Origin: Inga oerstediana
Taxonomy: Eukaryota; Streptophyta; Magnoliopsida; Fabales; Fabaceae
Direction of reading: 5' to 3'
Assembly: GCA_963210345.1 (NCBI GenBank)
Contig: OY723404.1
Location: 28,947,892 to 29,011,891 of the forward strand
Length of the DNA stretch: 64,000 bases
Position 1 is the stretch's first letter. The number at the start of each line of letters is the position of its first letter. The position numbers and the translations under genes were made by a program. The notes beneath the pieces are model-generated. The model was not told the DNA's origin. It saw only the letters and a program-made list of their open reading frames with translations, and searched no databases. This document shows positions 10,804 to 23,166 of this stretch, one piece after another.

Positions 10804-11713
10804 ATGTCGACAAGTAATCCTTCTACACTATCATTGCGATTGGTTCTTGAGAAGGACAAACTCAATAGGACAAACTTTCTTGACTGGTTCAGGAACTTGA
10901 GAATTGTTCTCAAATAGAAAAGAAAAGCATATGTCCTAGATCAGCCCATTCTTGAGGAGCCTATAGCCAATACTCCAAGAGCTTAGAAAGATGCCTACAC
11001 GAAGCATAAGGAAGGCTCTGTGGATGTAGGTTTCTTGATGCTTGCCACCATAGTTCTAAGCTTCCAAGAGATCAGAACTTATAGAGGCTTATGAGATGAT
11101 TGCGCATCTCAAGGAAATATTCCTGCAATAGGTATGTCAAGAAAGGTATGAGACCACAAAGGCCTTACATTCTTGTAAGATGGCTGAAGGTGCATCAGTT
11201 AGTACTCACGTGTTAAAGATAAAAGGCTACATTGATCACCTTGAGAGGCTTAGATTTCCCATGAGCTAGGAGTTAGCTATGGATTTGATCTTGAACTTAC
11301 TCTTAGAAAGTTATGACTAGTTTGTTATGAACTACAACATGAACAATAAAAAGAAATCAATTTTTGAACTGCAAGGGGTACTTAAAACTGCTGAGCAAAA
11401 CATTTAGAAAAAGCCTAACACTATTTTGATGGTTCAGAAAGGAAAGGGTATAAAAAGGAAAGGCAAGGGTAAGGGGAAAGGTAAAGGCTCATATAGTAAG
11501 ACGAAAGAGTCAAACAAGCCCAAAACCAAGCCTGCACCTAAGAAAGCAAAGCCTCCAAAGGAAGGAGTATGCTTCTTCTACAATGAACCCGGTCATTCAA
11601 AGAGGAATTACGAACTCTATCTCGAAGATCTGAAAAAGAAGAAGAAGGATAGCGGGGCTATCTCTTTAGATATTTATGTTATAGACATTCATCATTCTAC
11701 TTCCTCTATATAG
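10804..11713 (+). pseudogene. gag: copia gag (broken)
   Basis: Starts ATG TCG ACA AGT. The early stretch DKLNRTNFLDWFRNLRIVLK matches the conserved copia Gag N-terminus; an in-frame TAG follows at once. The reading shifts frame before 11426-11713, which holds a Lys-rich tract and a zinc knuckle of the form CFFYNEPGHSKRNYELY. That knuckle should be C-x2-C-x4-H-x4-C, but its second and fourth positions now read Tyr, so the nucleic-acid-binding motif is destroyed. Gag would form the particle shell; this copy cannot. Confidence 0.85.
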
Positions 11714-12117
11714 GTATTAGATACTGCATGTGGTTCTCACATTGGTGTAAATGTGTAGGGTCTTAAGGATAGTTGAAAGCTGAAGAAGGGCAAAATGGAC
11801 CCTATGAGTTAGAAATAGAGAAAGAGTTACTGCTTTAGATATAGGCACTTATGAATTAGTTCTGTCCAGTAGGCTTTTGTTAGTTTTGAGCAATTGATAT
11901 TATGTTCCTGCTTTGAGTAATAACATTATTTCTCTTTCTTATTTAGATAAGGAAGGTTATACTTCCATTACTAGGAATGATAATGTTCTATTTATTATAA
12001 TGACATTTTCTATGCTAATGGTGATTTTCATGTTAGTCATTATATATTAAATTTGGAATATCCTAATAGTGGAAATATCTATAATGTAGCTATCAAAAGG
12101 ATCAAGTTAAATGATTT
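11714..12117 (+). pseudogene. copia protease region (broken)
   Basis: VLDTACGSHIGVNV, beginning at about 11715, matches the copia protease active site (LDTGCGSHI with catalytic Asp). A stop separates it from gag and more stops follow. It leads into the integrase zinc-finger region. Confidence 0.7.
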
Positions 12118-12860
12118 AAATCTGACCTATCTATGGCATTGTTGTCTAGGCCATCTAAATGAGAAACACATTTCTAAACTTCATTAACAATGATTTCTTA
12201 ACTCATTTGATTTTGAATCATATGATACATGTGAATCTTAATTATTAAGAAAGATGACAATACACCTTTTACTAGGCATAGTGAGAAGGCCACTGATTTA
12301 TTGGTCCTCATATATACAGATGTATGCAGACCACTGAATGCAGCTGTCAGAGGAAGTTATATGCACTTCATTACATTTATAGAGACTTTAGTAGATATGG
12401 ACACACTATCTAATGAAACATAAATCTATATCTTTTGAAATGTTTAAAATATTCCAAAATAAAGTACAAAACCAATTTGGTAAAATGATTAAAGGACTTT
12501 GATATGATCAAGGAGGCGAATATTTGAGCCAAGAGTTCATTGACCATATTAGGAGTTGTGGGATAATCTCACAATTAACTCCTCTAGGAACACCAAAATG
12601 GAATGGCGTTTCTGAACGGAGGAATCGAACATTATTAAATATGGTTTAATCTATGATGAGTCAAACAGACCTTCCACTATCCTTTTGGGGCCATGCCCTA
12701 GAGACAGCTGCTTTCACACTAAATCGTATTCCATCTAAGGCAAAAAGACACCATATGAGATATGGACTGGAAAGAAACCTAATTTATCTTTTCTAAACAT
12801 TTGAGGATGTGAAGTATGTGTTAAGTAACAAGTCTCAGATCACTTAGCACACAGATCCTT
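12118..12860 (+). pseudogene. copia integrase (broken)
   Basis: An HHCC-like start (LWHCCLGHLNEKHISKLH) has lost at least one Cys to a stop. The catalytic core is still readable in pieces: the first Asp in YTDV (about 12316), the second in DQGGEYLS, and the Glu in NGVSERRN with spacing near that of D,D-35-E. Frameshifts and stops divide them. The family inserts the cDNA into the genome and leaves 5-bp duplications. Confidence 0.8.
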
Positions 12861-13129
12861 AAAGTGGCTTTTCGTAAGGTATCCTAAGGAAACGAATGGA
12901 TAATATGTCTACAATCTTATCGATAACAAAGTGTTTGTTATTCAAAATAGTATGATTTTAGAAATAAAGTTTACCTCTAAAAGAACAAGTGGGATCAAGG
13001 TACATCTCGAAGAAGATCAAGAGTCACAAGATAGCACAGAACCATAGATGGAAAACATAGAAGACTCACAAGTTGCTAAGCTTCCTCAACTAACATAAGG
13101 TTCACACATATCTAATAGGACATGGTATT

Positions 13130-14130
13130 AGCCACAGAGATATAGATTTCTGATTAGTAAAAGTCATGATGTGTTGCTTATTGAGGAAATGGCTAAATGG
13201 CTAAACGCCAAGAAGTTTGAAATGCAATCCATATACAAAAATCTGGTATAAACCTTAGTTGATCTACCTGAAGGTGTAAAAACTATCAAGTGCAAATTGG
13301 TTTTCAAGGAGAAAATTGACATGGATGGCAATATAAATGTCTCCAAGACATAATTAGTTGTAAAAGGATTCACTCAAACTCATGGTGTAGACTATGATGA
13401 AACCTTTTTTCCAATTGCAATGGCCAAATCAATCAAAATCCTTATTGCCATTGTAGAATACTATGACTATGAAATATGGCTAATTGACATCAAAACAACC
13501 TTCCTTAATGGAAAGCTACTTGAGGATGTGTACATGACACAACCTTATGGCTTTGTACATTCAGAGGACTCTAGTAAAGTGTGTAAGATTTAAAGATTCA
13601 TTTATGGATTGAAGCAAGCATCCCAAAGCTGGAATCATCATTTTGATGAAGTAGTCAAAGAATTTGGTTTCATTCAAAGTATCGATAAACCTTACGTTTA
13701 CAAGAAGGTTAGTAGGAGCATATTTGTATTTCTAGTACTTTATGTAGATGACATCTTGCTTATTGGGAATGACATTCCTACCTTGCAAAGTGTCAAGTTT
13801 TATTTAGGAAAGTTTTTCTCGATGAAAGACTTAGGTAAAGCCGCCTACATCCTAGGGATTAGGATCTATAGAGATAGATCCAAGAGACAAATAAGCCTAA
13901 GTCGGAACACACACAAGCACAAGATACTACATAGGTTCAGTATGCCAGATTCAAAAAGGAGTTATATGCCTATGTCATATGGCATCCATCTTAGTAAGGA
14001 TTATTGTCCTAGTATACCTGATCAGCGAGATCACATGAGCAAGCTTCCATATGCCTCAACCATTATATCCATTATGTATGCTATGTTATGTACTTGACTG
14101 GATGTCTCATTTGTCTTAAGTATGGCCAGC
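13130..14130 (+). pseudogene. copia reverse transcriptase (broken)
   Basis: Recognisable blocks in order: GVDYDETF, IDIKTTFLNG (first catalytic Asp), YGLKQASQSWN, and LYVDDILLIGND, the YVDD catalytic box, intact. The longest open piece is 13609-14097 (162 codons), from the KQASQSW block through YVDD to the thumb. A stop precedes it where the protein should continue (KVCKI then TAA). A further stop separates it from the RNase H region. Confidence 0.9.
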
Positions 14131-14700
14131 AGATATCAACAAGATCCTAGTAAGGGTCATTGGACTACTGTCAAGAATATCCTAAAGTACTTAAGAAGAA
14201 CTAAGGACTTATTGGTATATGACGGATTGGATGATAAGCCCCGTGTAACTGGTTACACAGATGCAAGTTTCCAAACTAACCAAGATGACCTTAAATCATA
14301 TTTTGGATACATATTCTCCTGAATGGTGGAGTAGTAAGCTGGAAGAGCTCCAAGAAGAGCATTGTAGGAGATTATGCCATAGAAGCTGAGTATATAGCAC
14401 ATCGGATGTAGCTAAGGAAGCCGTTTAGATAAAAAAGTTCATTACTAAACTAGGGGTGGTGTATACCATCTCAAATCTAATAGATTTATTCTGTTACAAT
14501 AGTGGTACTATTGTATAGGCCAAGGAGCCTAAGTCACACTAAAGGACCAAGCATATACTCAGGTGATTTAATCTTATTAGAGAAATCAATGATAGAAGTG
14601 ACATAAAATTGTGCAAAGTAGCAGGAGAAGTCAATGTTGCTAATCCTCTTACTAAGCCGCTTGTATAGGCAAAGCATGAGCGTCATATTAGGACATTAGG
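14131..14700 (+). pseudogene. copia RNase H (broken)
   Basis: SRYQQDPSKGHWTTVKNILK and GYTDASFQTNQ carry the tether and first catalytic Asp of the copia RNase H. The open stretch ends at 14322. The remaining part, up to a remnant of VADPLTKPL (here VANPLTKPL), is readable only across several frames and stops. Confidence 0.85.
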
Positions 14701-15619
14701 AATTAGGCAAAGTGCAAGTAGCAGGATGCTGGAAATTATGCCCTAGGTGCCAATCATTATACTTTGAACATTATTATACAATCAACTTCTCCAATTTGTT
14801 ATCATATTATTTGCATGTTCACAGTGATAACTATCCTTAGATAAATCTAATGATTGTCCTAAATTTCTGTGATCAATTATCTATGCGAGAGTAAAGATGA
14901 AATAGGACCAGTATGACTCTAAAGAGGTATGGAGATACAAATCAAAGTCCTAAGTACTTGTAAGAGTACAAGGTGCTAGACCAACCCGCTATGAGAAAGC
15001 TGCATGGATCAAGTCATAATCTTGTCTCATATATAAGCACGTCACTATGCCCTTTTACCACAGATCATCATGGATTCCTATATGAGAGTCGCTAAGCTTT
15101 GACCTAGTCAAAAGTCACCTTTGATCAGGTGATGATAAAGGCTATGTTTGGGCTTAGTGGTTTCATGTAGAGGAATTTATCCCTCACATTAATAGAGAGA
15201 TATTAATAGGCCCTTCAATGAGTGAGTCTGAAAAATGTATGATCATACTATGATAGAAAGGAGTTTCCATTTCTATAGTCAGACTACTCAGGGATCCAGA
15301 AAGTAATGGTCAGGAATAGGAGAATGACAGTCTCTACGCCTTATCCTTGACTGAAATATCATGTGACAAAAGGGACGTGATATGGTTGTATGATAGGTTG
15401 CATTAGTTTATCGATCCTTATATAAATTGGGTAGTCGTAATGTCTTGCTAAAGGTCGCTTATGACTTGTGGGTTAGTATAGTCATTGGCTCACTGCCAAC
15501 TTCATATGGGCCTACAAGGTCACACTTAATAATAGCCCAACACAAGCTATAATGTCCAGATTCACTGTATCTAAGATATGTCTAGATTTAATGAATGTAA
15601 TAGTTAATCTAGGGTGGAC

Positions 15620-15689
15620 AAATATATATACATATATATATTCAAAAATAAAATTAATAATATTATATATACATATATGTATTTTTGAA

Positions 15690-15725
<36 letters not shown>

Positions 15726-15727
15726 GT
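15620..15727. repeat. TA-rich microsatellite
   Basis: Interrupted (TA)n and (TATG/CATA)n runs, with the longest pure TA run at about 15703-15724. It lies next to the left edge of the viral copy. A shorter TA run lies at about 23279-23288 beside its right edge. Confidence 0.9.
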
Positions 15728-16034
15728 ATCTATACAAGATAGGGGAGAGACCCCAAAAGGATCTGAAGGGGATGGGAGAAGATGAAAGAGAAGAGAAGAA
15801 TGGACCGACTTGGAGTCATTAATGATTAAAATGCAAAAATATGAAAGAAATTTTAAGAGATAGGAAATTAAAGAAGTAAATTAAATATGTCACAGTATTA
15901 TTGAAAATAGAAATAACATTCAAAGACTTAAAAATAGAAAAATAAAGAAAGCTTACAAAGGGGGAGGAAGAAAGAAAATAAGACTGAAAACTCAAAGCCT
16001 CAATTTCGATGTGTTTTGCAATTGAGGATGGATA

Positions 16035-16046
16035 GCCTTTTATAGG
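16035..16046 (-). promoter_or_regulatory. TATA-like box of viral copy 1
   Basis: Minus-strand CCTATAAAAGGC lies just downstream of the last viral reading frame, where caulimovirids keep the promoter of the genome-length RNA. The same box is at 34529-34540 in copy 2. Confidence 0.55.
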
Positions 16047-16277
16047 CTTACAAGGCTCAATTACTACTTATACTTTTGATTCACGAGTGCAATAGTGACT
16101 ACTATAGTGATTGCTACAATGACTTTTTCTCCAATAAAAAGTTAATGGATTGTCATCCTTTTGTCTTGAACAGTAGATATTCATTGAGCTTTATGTCAAA
16201 TCTTCACCAAAAGTACAAGATTACTTTCCTTTATGTCAATTCCTTGTCTAAAGTACCGACAGATTTTTGTGACCCAA

Positions 16278-17560
16278 TCAGTCTTCACTTAAACTGTAGG
16301 CTTCGTGATCTGAGTCATGGCCAAAATAGTCACCAACATCACTTTGGGCTGCAACATCTAGGCCATTGGATGAAGATGTCGAGGAATAACCTATTTTACT
16401 AGTTCCAGGTTCTTCAGCTTGGAGAAGACTAAGAATTTCTTGAAGTTGTTTGGCTAAATTTTCCTTATTAGTGGATGAAGCCAAGCAAGCTTGTATTTTT
16501 GCCCTTTGGTTCAGGAAAATACTGGATTCATAAGCTCCATCAATTAGGATTTTGGGATTCTGGTTGAACCATTTTTAGAGTGCCATCTCTGAGACATTTT
16601 TAACACCTAGAAATTTTGCCCACCATTTGATAGAAGGAACCCACTACAAGATGGGGAACATTTCTTGATATTTGGAGACTCCATATTTGAAGTTCCATTT
16701 GAATACCTAAGCTAAAGAAAATTTTGAAAAATATTGAAGATCTGCTAGGAAAGGATCCTCATTAAGATTGGCTCAACTTTTAAAATAATCAAAACCAATT
16801 TTTACTATAGTTGGAAGAATTTCTGGATAGGGTCCAAAGAAATCCCACCATTGATTAAACCAAAGTAGAAACTGGTATTTTAAGCCAGATTTGAACATAA
16901 ATAGCGATGTGTGGTTGAATTTTGGATTTTGACACAAAAAGGTACAATACCAAGCATCAATATAATCCCAGTAATTATATCATATTGGATTAAAACCCAA
17001 AGAAATTTTTTTTCTTTTATTCAAATCAAGTCCCCAATCACTAGGAGAGAGAACTTTTTTTATTTGAAAAGTTGAATATCCATAAATGGCTTTGTCTTCC
17101 AGATCATCAAGATCTAGAAAATGTCTTATCTCTGTAGATCCTGTATCTACAAGGATAAATTCATAAAATATTTGAGTTTTTCCTAGAGACATTGATCTAA
17201 ATAAAAATCCTTTTGGAAATATTTTTGCCACTAAGGCATACGAACTTTTGTCACAGAAGCCTGGTTCTGTATGGAAAAGATTTATGATCTTTTCTGGTTT
17301 TGCCACAAAAAGTGGTTTATGGGGGATTTTGTTGAGAAGATAAAACCAGTTCTTTTGATAATGAACCAGCTTTAGTTATCTCCTGGGATTTCTTTTTGAT
17401 TGCTAAAGCAAGAACCTTAGACTCTTCTTCTTATGCTATATCAGCCCATCTTTTATTTGGTAATTTGGCCAAGGTTTGGTTGGACTACAATGCTTGGAGT
17501 GTTTCAATAAGGAATGCATAATTTTTTTGATCCATTATGATTCCTGAGATTTTACGAGCA
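16278..17560 (-). pseudogene. Pararetroviral region downstream of RNase H, function unknown (copy 1)
   Basis: Three open pieces in order: a start region near 17540, the core 16980-17306 (motifs LFHTEPGFCDK, KIFPKGF, EIRHFLDLDD), a Trp/aromatic-rich block (NYWDYIDAWYC...WFNQWWDFFG) read across stops, and a C-terminal piece 16278-16484 ending in the acidic tail YFGHDSDHEAYSLSED. Copy 2 has the same blocks in the same order, so this is a real viral reading frame. Florendoviruses are known to have an additional ORF of unknown function after pol; I think this is its counterpart but cannot prove it here. Confidence 0.7.
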
Positions 17561-17681
17561 AATTGCTCTGGATTTGTGGTCTAGGTAGAACACCTTGATT
17601 GTTGGGTGGATGAACCTATTGTTGATGCAGTCTTTAACTACTTCCTTTTTAAGATCCTCTTGGGATCATTTTCACTCTGGG

Positions 17682-18103
17682 CTATGCCCTTTCCTTTCTT
17701 TTTCTCTCTCTTTGTTTGACATTATTTTCCCTACAAAATTCCCTGGTTAGAAAATTAGGAAGAGAGTTTGAAGAACCTTTACAAAATTCAATTTCAAAAT
17801 CAAAGACACTTAAAATTGCTTGCCAGCAGGCAAAAATCAGTTTTGATGTAAGATTTTTAACATCTTTTTGTAAAACATCTTTGGCTGATTTACAATCGAC
17901 TCTAACAAAAAATTTTTGATTTAACAAATTGCTTCAAAATTTGTTTATGCAAAAAATGATTGCTGAAATTTCTTTTTTATTGGTGGAATAGTTTTGTTGA
18001 GCACTATTCCAATGTTTTGAAGTAAATGCAATGCAATGCTCTTTACCACCAATTTTTCGTTAGAGAATACCACCATAACCTATGTTAAAGGCATTTGTTT
18101 CAA
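17682..18103 (-). pseudogene. Pararetroviral RNase H (copy 1)
   Basis: Recognisable by IGYGGIL, CIAFTSKHW, RVDCKSAKDVL and the C-terminal SLPNFLTREF. The position of the first catalytic Asp (VETD in copy 2) reads Asn here (VETN, codon at 18093-18095), and a second Asp nearby is also changed to Asn. The open part 17682-17927 is preceded by a stop. Inactive by both criteria. Confidence 0.85.
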
Positions 18104-19060
18104 CTATTTTGAATGCTTATGGATTTGGAAGATGCAAGCATGGAAGATTTTGGACAAGAGACTTGATTTGGATAAAGGGGGACTTTTCTTAAGACGCTCG
18201 TGAAAAGGCTTAATGATATTGTTTAGGTTTGGGATGAAATCTCCTATGTAATTCAGACAACCTAAGAATCTTTGAAGTTGGTTTTTGTGCAAAATCTGAT
18301 ATGAAAATTTGTCAGCAAACTGTATTTCCCTATCAATTGAAATGCTAGCTCCTTCGTATATATGATGACCAAGAAACCATATTTTTGTCTGGAAGACACT
18401 GATTTTTGTTTTGGAAATTGTAAGACCACTACGCCTACCTACTTCTATAAAGACCCTTACATGTTTGAAATATTGGTCAATTGATTCTGAATGTACTAAA
18501 ACATCATCAATATAGACAATAATGAATTTAGTGTAAGGATTAATGATTTCATTCATTATCCTTTGAAATTTAGAAGGAGCATTTTGGAGCTCGAAAGGCA
18601 TCACATTCCATTCATACTGTCTGAAGGGAACAGTAAATGTAGTTTATAGTGATCTTTTTCGTTAATTTGTATTTGCCAAAATCAAGATTTCATATCGAAT
18701 TTTGAAAATATTTTGGCCTGATGAAGGCGATTTAAAGGATCTTTTTTGTTAGGAATAGGATACCTAATCTACTGGACAGCATGATTGAGGGGCTTGTAAT
18801 TGATTACAAGCCTTGGAGTGCCTCATTCAAGTTCAGCATTTTTATTGACATAAAAAGCTGCACAAGACCAAGGGCTTTAGCTTTTGCAGATTAATCTTTT
18901 TGAAAGTAAATCCTTGATTTCATTTTGACAATGTTCCAGGAGTTCCTGATTCATCTGAATTGGGTGAGCTTTGGTAGGAATAGCTCTTTCATTGAAGTCT
19001 TTCTTATAAGGAAGATCGACTACATGTCTTTTTTCCTCCTAAAAAGCATTTGGAAGATCA
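18104..19060 (-). pseudogene. Pararetroviral reverse transcriptase (copy 1)
   Basis: The open piece 18104-18604 (166 codons) holds MPFELQNAPSKFQ, the catalytic IVYIDDVLV box with both Asp residues, FLGHHIY, and LNYIGDFIPN of the connection. Upstream, up to about 19060, the N-terminal RT blocks (NERAI, a DLL region, a YKPLN-like remnant) are readable only across stops and shifts. The relatives at 36640-37587 are cleaner and confirm the reading. The enzyme would copy viral RNA into DNA. Confidence 0.9.
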
Positions 19061-19620
19061 GAATAGATTGTGTTTTGAATATTTTCCAAAACATTTTTAA
19101 TTTTTTCTTTTAGAAAAGGTTTTCCTATTTGAGTTTCAATAACTTGATAGGAAATTTCTTCTTTTAGAAAATTGATTTTATTTTCCTCATACTCAACTGC
19201 ATTGATGAATTTGGTATAAGGGGGGTGAATAAATTTAAAGGAAATTGTTTTTCCCATTACTTGGGATTCTATTCCTTCTTTTGATACCTTATAAGGTATT
19301 AATTGATCTATGAATGGTACTCCTAGAATTACATCTTGAGACAAGACTTTTGCTAGAATAAAAGGAGTACTAATCATGAAACCATTATTTTCAACTACTA
19401 CACTGGTTAGTTTATAGTTGATGTCTAATGTAGATTTATTTGGTCCATAGAGACTGTAGTTTTTTCATAAAATTTGGTTTGAATTAGACCATCTCTGATA
19501 CAATTCAAAGCTGTACCAGTATCAAATAGGGTAACAATTTCCAATACAAAATTATTTGCAACAATAATTTTGATTGGGACATGCTATTTTTAGATTGAAA
19601 CCTTTGATATAAGATTTAAG
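19061..19620 (-). pseudogene. Pararetroviral aspartic protease (copy 1)
   Basis: The active-site string EIVTLFDTGTALN has Asp-Thr-Gly at 19515-19523. It is followed, after a frame change, by the open piece 19039-19377 containing ILGVPFIDQLIPYK, the expected hydrophobic Gly block of retroviral proteases. Stops lie between the two. The family cuts the viral polyprotein. Confidence 0.75.
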
Positions 19621-22300
19621 AAAGGGTTAGAGATATCCTGATTTATTCTAGTATCTTTGGTATTTTCTTCTTCTTTAATAGAGATTTCTTCCTATTGGAT
19701 TTGGTTTAAAATAAGCGAATTGAGATCCTGAGTATTCTTTAAATCTCTAATCTCTTCTTTTAACCCATTTATCTCCTTTTGAAGGTCTAAAATTTTGACC
19801 GGTTTTGGATTACTCTAAAATCTTTTCATTAATTTAGTGAAATCATATTTTGCGTTTAATTGATTTTGTTTTTGAAAAGATTTTTAAGATAAAGTTGAAG
19901 CTTCTCTGATTTTGTTAAAGTATTTGACTTTATCTTCATCATTTAGAAGGGAATTTATTACTTTGAAAAGTATATCTTCTTCATGTTCCAAAACATTGAT
20001 CTGAAGATTTTCTTCTTCAAAGGAAGATGAAATATCTTCTTGCTGAAGTTGGTTAACTTCATCAGAGGAGGACATTTCATATTTTTCATCGAAGATGTTT
20101 CAATAAACAGATTATTTAATTGTTGAAGAATTGGTTCTTCAATTTGTAAGGCGTTAATTCTTTTATTAAGCCTACAATATTTTGCCATGTGGCCTTCTTT
20201 TCCACATCAGAAACAAACAATTTTTCCCTTAGGAGATCAATTGGAGTTTTGGACTTAAACTCATTTTTTAATGTTCTAGGGTAACTACTCCTAAGTTTTT
20301 TCCAAGGTTTTTTATAATATTTTTTGACCTTATATTTTTAATGTTCTTTTTTTTCTTGTCTGTGTTTAGATTTAGATTTTTTACAAGCAGAAAAACCAAA
20401 TTGCTCACAAAAAGATCCTAGATCTTTTCTATTAAGGGCTTTTTTTTTGGCAAGTTGATGTTGTATTCTATCTTCTTGACAAAGTTTTAAAGCTGTTTTC
20501 TAGACAATTGCGACAAGCTGTCTATAGGTTAAATTTTCATAATGGATTTGACTATCACCAATTTGGTTCCTTATTTTTCCCTAATCTTATCTCCTAAGGA
20601 AGAAGGAAGACCAACAAGGAATTTTTCTTTCCAAAGAGGATGCTTACCGTCTTGTCTAGTAAGGAGTCGAGTTAGGAAAGTATCTTTATACCACCTAAAA
20701 TCTAACAAGGTTTTACACTGAAGATTAGATAGAAGATTTACAGATTTATCTCTCCAAAGAGAAGGATCCCTAATGAAGTGTTCAATTATGTTAACTATGA
20801 GAGAGTTAACAGAGTCTGGCACCGACTCACCATTGCAGTGATCAGAGTTCCATCATGAGATATTTTGACGGCCGAAAGGATTTGGGCCTTTTATTCATTT
20901 GTGAAACAATAATCCCACCAATCTCTGAGTTGTCCAGTAAAGCTAGAGATCAATATATGAACAATGTCATCCTCTTGACAATTGTTATATATTGAATAGG
21001 TATTACTGACCATTTTCATTTGTTAGAGAGTTTCTAGAATATTAGTCTCAGATTTTCCATCTATATTCCAAGCATAGATGTTATTAGCATTAAACTATTT
21101 AAAAAGAACATCTCTTTCTTCAAGAACTAAATCTGGAGGACTCCCTCTCGAATAATATAATTTGATTGGAGTTTTCCAACTCATTATGTTAATTGGATTA
21201 ACCAATTTTTTATTCTTATATGTCTCAGAATAGTCTTCACTACTGCTAGTTTGACTATTTTTATCTAAGACATTAATTGAATAAGAGGAAACAATCTGGT
21301 TACTGCCATTTTCTTTAATTCAGATTTTGGCTGAGGAGTTTCTAGAATTGTGAGTTTCCTTAATTCTTCTTCAACTCTCTGCTGAATACTTTTCTTTTTA
21401 ATACTACTTACTATGTTTTTTGGGATGGAGTAAGGTTTAAAAATTGGTTGCTTATTAGTAATAATAAGGGTAGCACTACTAGGCAATGAAGTTTTTGTTT
21501 GTTTTTTCATTATTTGTTCTCCTAAGATTTAGAAATACAAATTGGTATAATTATTTTGTTCAATAAGATTTTGAATATGTTTTGAATTTATGTTTATGGA
21601 AAGATCTTTAGTTTTAAAAGGTGAAACTATGATAAGAGTTTCCCCATTTTTAACACTAGAAATTTCATAAGATTGTTTTGGAGGAAGGTCAGACTTAACC
21701 TTTTCTCCATGTTTTGTTGTCCAAGAGGTATTGACCTCTTCAACAGTTTTGAAAGGATAATCCTTAATATTCTGCTCTTTAACACAAGCATCAAACCAAA
21801 TAAAGAATGGAATATGGGTTTTGAATTTTTCAAGCATTTTGTAAAACCTGTCTTCAATAAGTTTAACTTTTAATTTTAGTGTCAAATTTTTTGAGAAACC
21901 ATTCTCTTTTTTTCTTTCTTATAGTTAGCATAAAAATCTTTTTGAAGAAATTTTTTATCTAACTAAAATTGTTCCTCTATAACACCTGTCATATTGGAAT
22001 AGGTCGGAGATTGGTTAGTCTGGACCTCATCATCTTCTTCTTCCTTTTGGTATATAGGTCTTACAATGCTAGATGATGTATCTAGTCCTTGTAAGTGTAT
22101 AAGAGAAGGAGGATTCGATGGTTCTTTTGTCCCAATTGAGGAATTGCTAGAAAGTTTAAATGGCTGATCTAAGGCAGTCCTAAGACTTTCTAAAATTGAA
22201 GGTGATCTAGAAATACTAAAGGATCTTCTTCTATCGAATGAGATTCTTACAGTCCCTTATTCAGATTAGCTAATTTGCCAAAAATTAAGAGTTGGTTTCG
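19621..22300 (-). pseudogene. Pararetroviral coat-protein region (copy 1)
   Basis: Read across many stops. From the N-terminal side: a Lys-rich linker (21265-21885, two open pieces), a region rich in breaks, then a capsid-like block (20571-20822) with FIRDPSLWRD and a W-x-x-K-F-L-x-GLP string. A CCHC knuckle and an acidic Glu/Asp-rich piece (19884-20188) follow. Linker, capsid, basic knuckle and acidic tail are what caulimovirid coat-protein segments look like. Assignment rests on order and motifs, since the coat domain itself is poorly conserved. Confidence 0.65.
20174..20215 (-). other. CCHC zinc knuckle with an internal stop
   Basis: Reads C-F-stop-C-G-K-E-G-H-M-A-K-Y-C: C-x2-C-x4-H-x4-C spacing is intact, but one spacer codon is TGA. 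Typical of the nucleic-acid-binding end of the coat protein. Confidence 0.85.
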
Positions 22301-22355
22301 GGATAGAGGGGGCTACATTTTCTAAAAGCCAATCATCTGGAAGTTATACTTCATA

Positions 22356-23166
22356 TCATTTAATTGTTTTTAGAACCATGACATTTGCTTGTGTAGCATC
22401 CATCAGGAACAGACATGTTTCATTAATGTTCTTGTGCATCTTAACCAAAGAAAGACAAGAATTCATGACTTTATATTTTACCCTATAGCTTAAGGCTACG
22501 GGTGAAACATCATGCTTCATAACATGCCCATGTAATTTTATGTTTAACTTGAGAGCATCCATGATCGGTTCATCATGCAGGTAAACAATCAGATATGGAA
22601 AACAATTAAAATAGATCAGCACATTATGAAGGCCTGCTTCAACTGTTCCCAGAAAGGAATCATAAGATTTATCGTGTCTTGCATCCCAAACACAAATTAA
22701 TGTAGCGGCATTTAATCAAACATTAATTAATGGTTTTAAGGCAACTTGGACACAACCTATATATAGAAAATTTATATTTCTTTTGATGTTTTTTAATGGA
22801 TTCTTTATACAAAAGTGGGATATCATCCATCCATGAAATAAGAGGAATATCTTCCTCTATGGTTCTGATAATAAAATCAGAGGTCTAAAAGAATTTTTTA
22901 TTGGGCTGGAAATACAACTCATTTTGATCAATATCTGGAATAGTTCAGTCATTGAAGTTTTTGTTCGTATCTTCAAAATGAATTTCATGTTTAAAAATAT
23001 CTTTTGATGAGGAATGATGTCCTCTATTTTGGTTAGGAATTGTTCCTTTTTGGTTAAGAGAGGGTGCAAAAGATATTACAAAAAAAATAGAGGGTGCAGA
23101 AGAAGTAGATGGAGTAGAAGAAAAAGAGCGGCGTGAGTAAGAGCGAGATAAAAAGGATTTAAACAT
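22356..23166 (-). pseudogene. Pararetroviral movement protein (30K superfamily) and N-terminal leader (copy 1)
   Basis: Motifs of the plant-virus 30K movement protein appear in order: a FLYIGCVQVALKPL block, an Asp-containing DARHDKSYDSFLG block (the LxD-type region), VLIYFNCFP, and LHGHVMK leading to SYRVKYKV. The open piece 22356-22622 covers the last third; the earlier blocks need one stop to be read through. An N-terminal Ser/Arg-rich piece (22945-23166) is in another frame. The family widens plasmodesmata so virus can pass between cells. This copy cannot make a complete protein. Confidence 0.85.
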
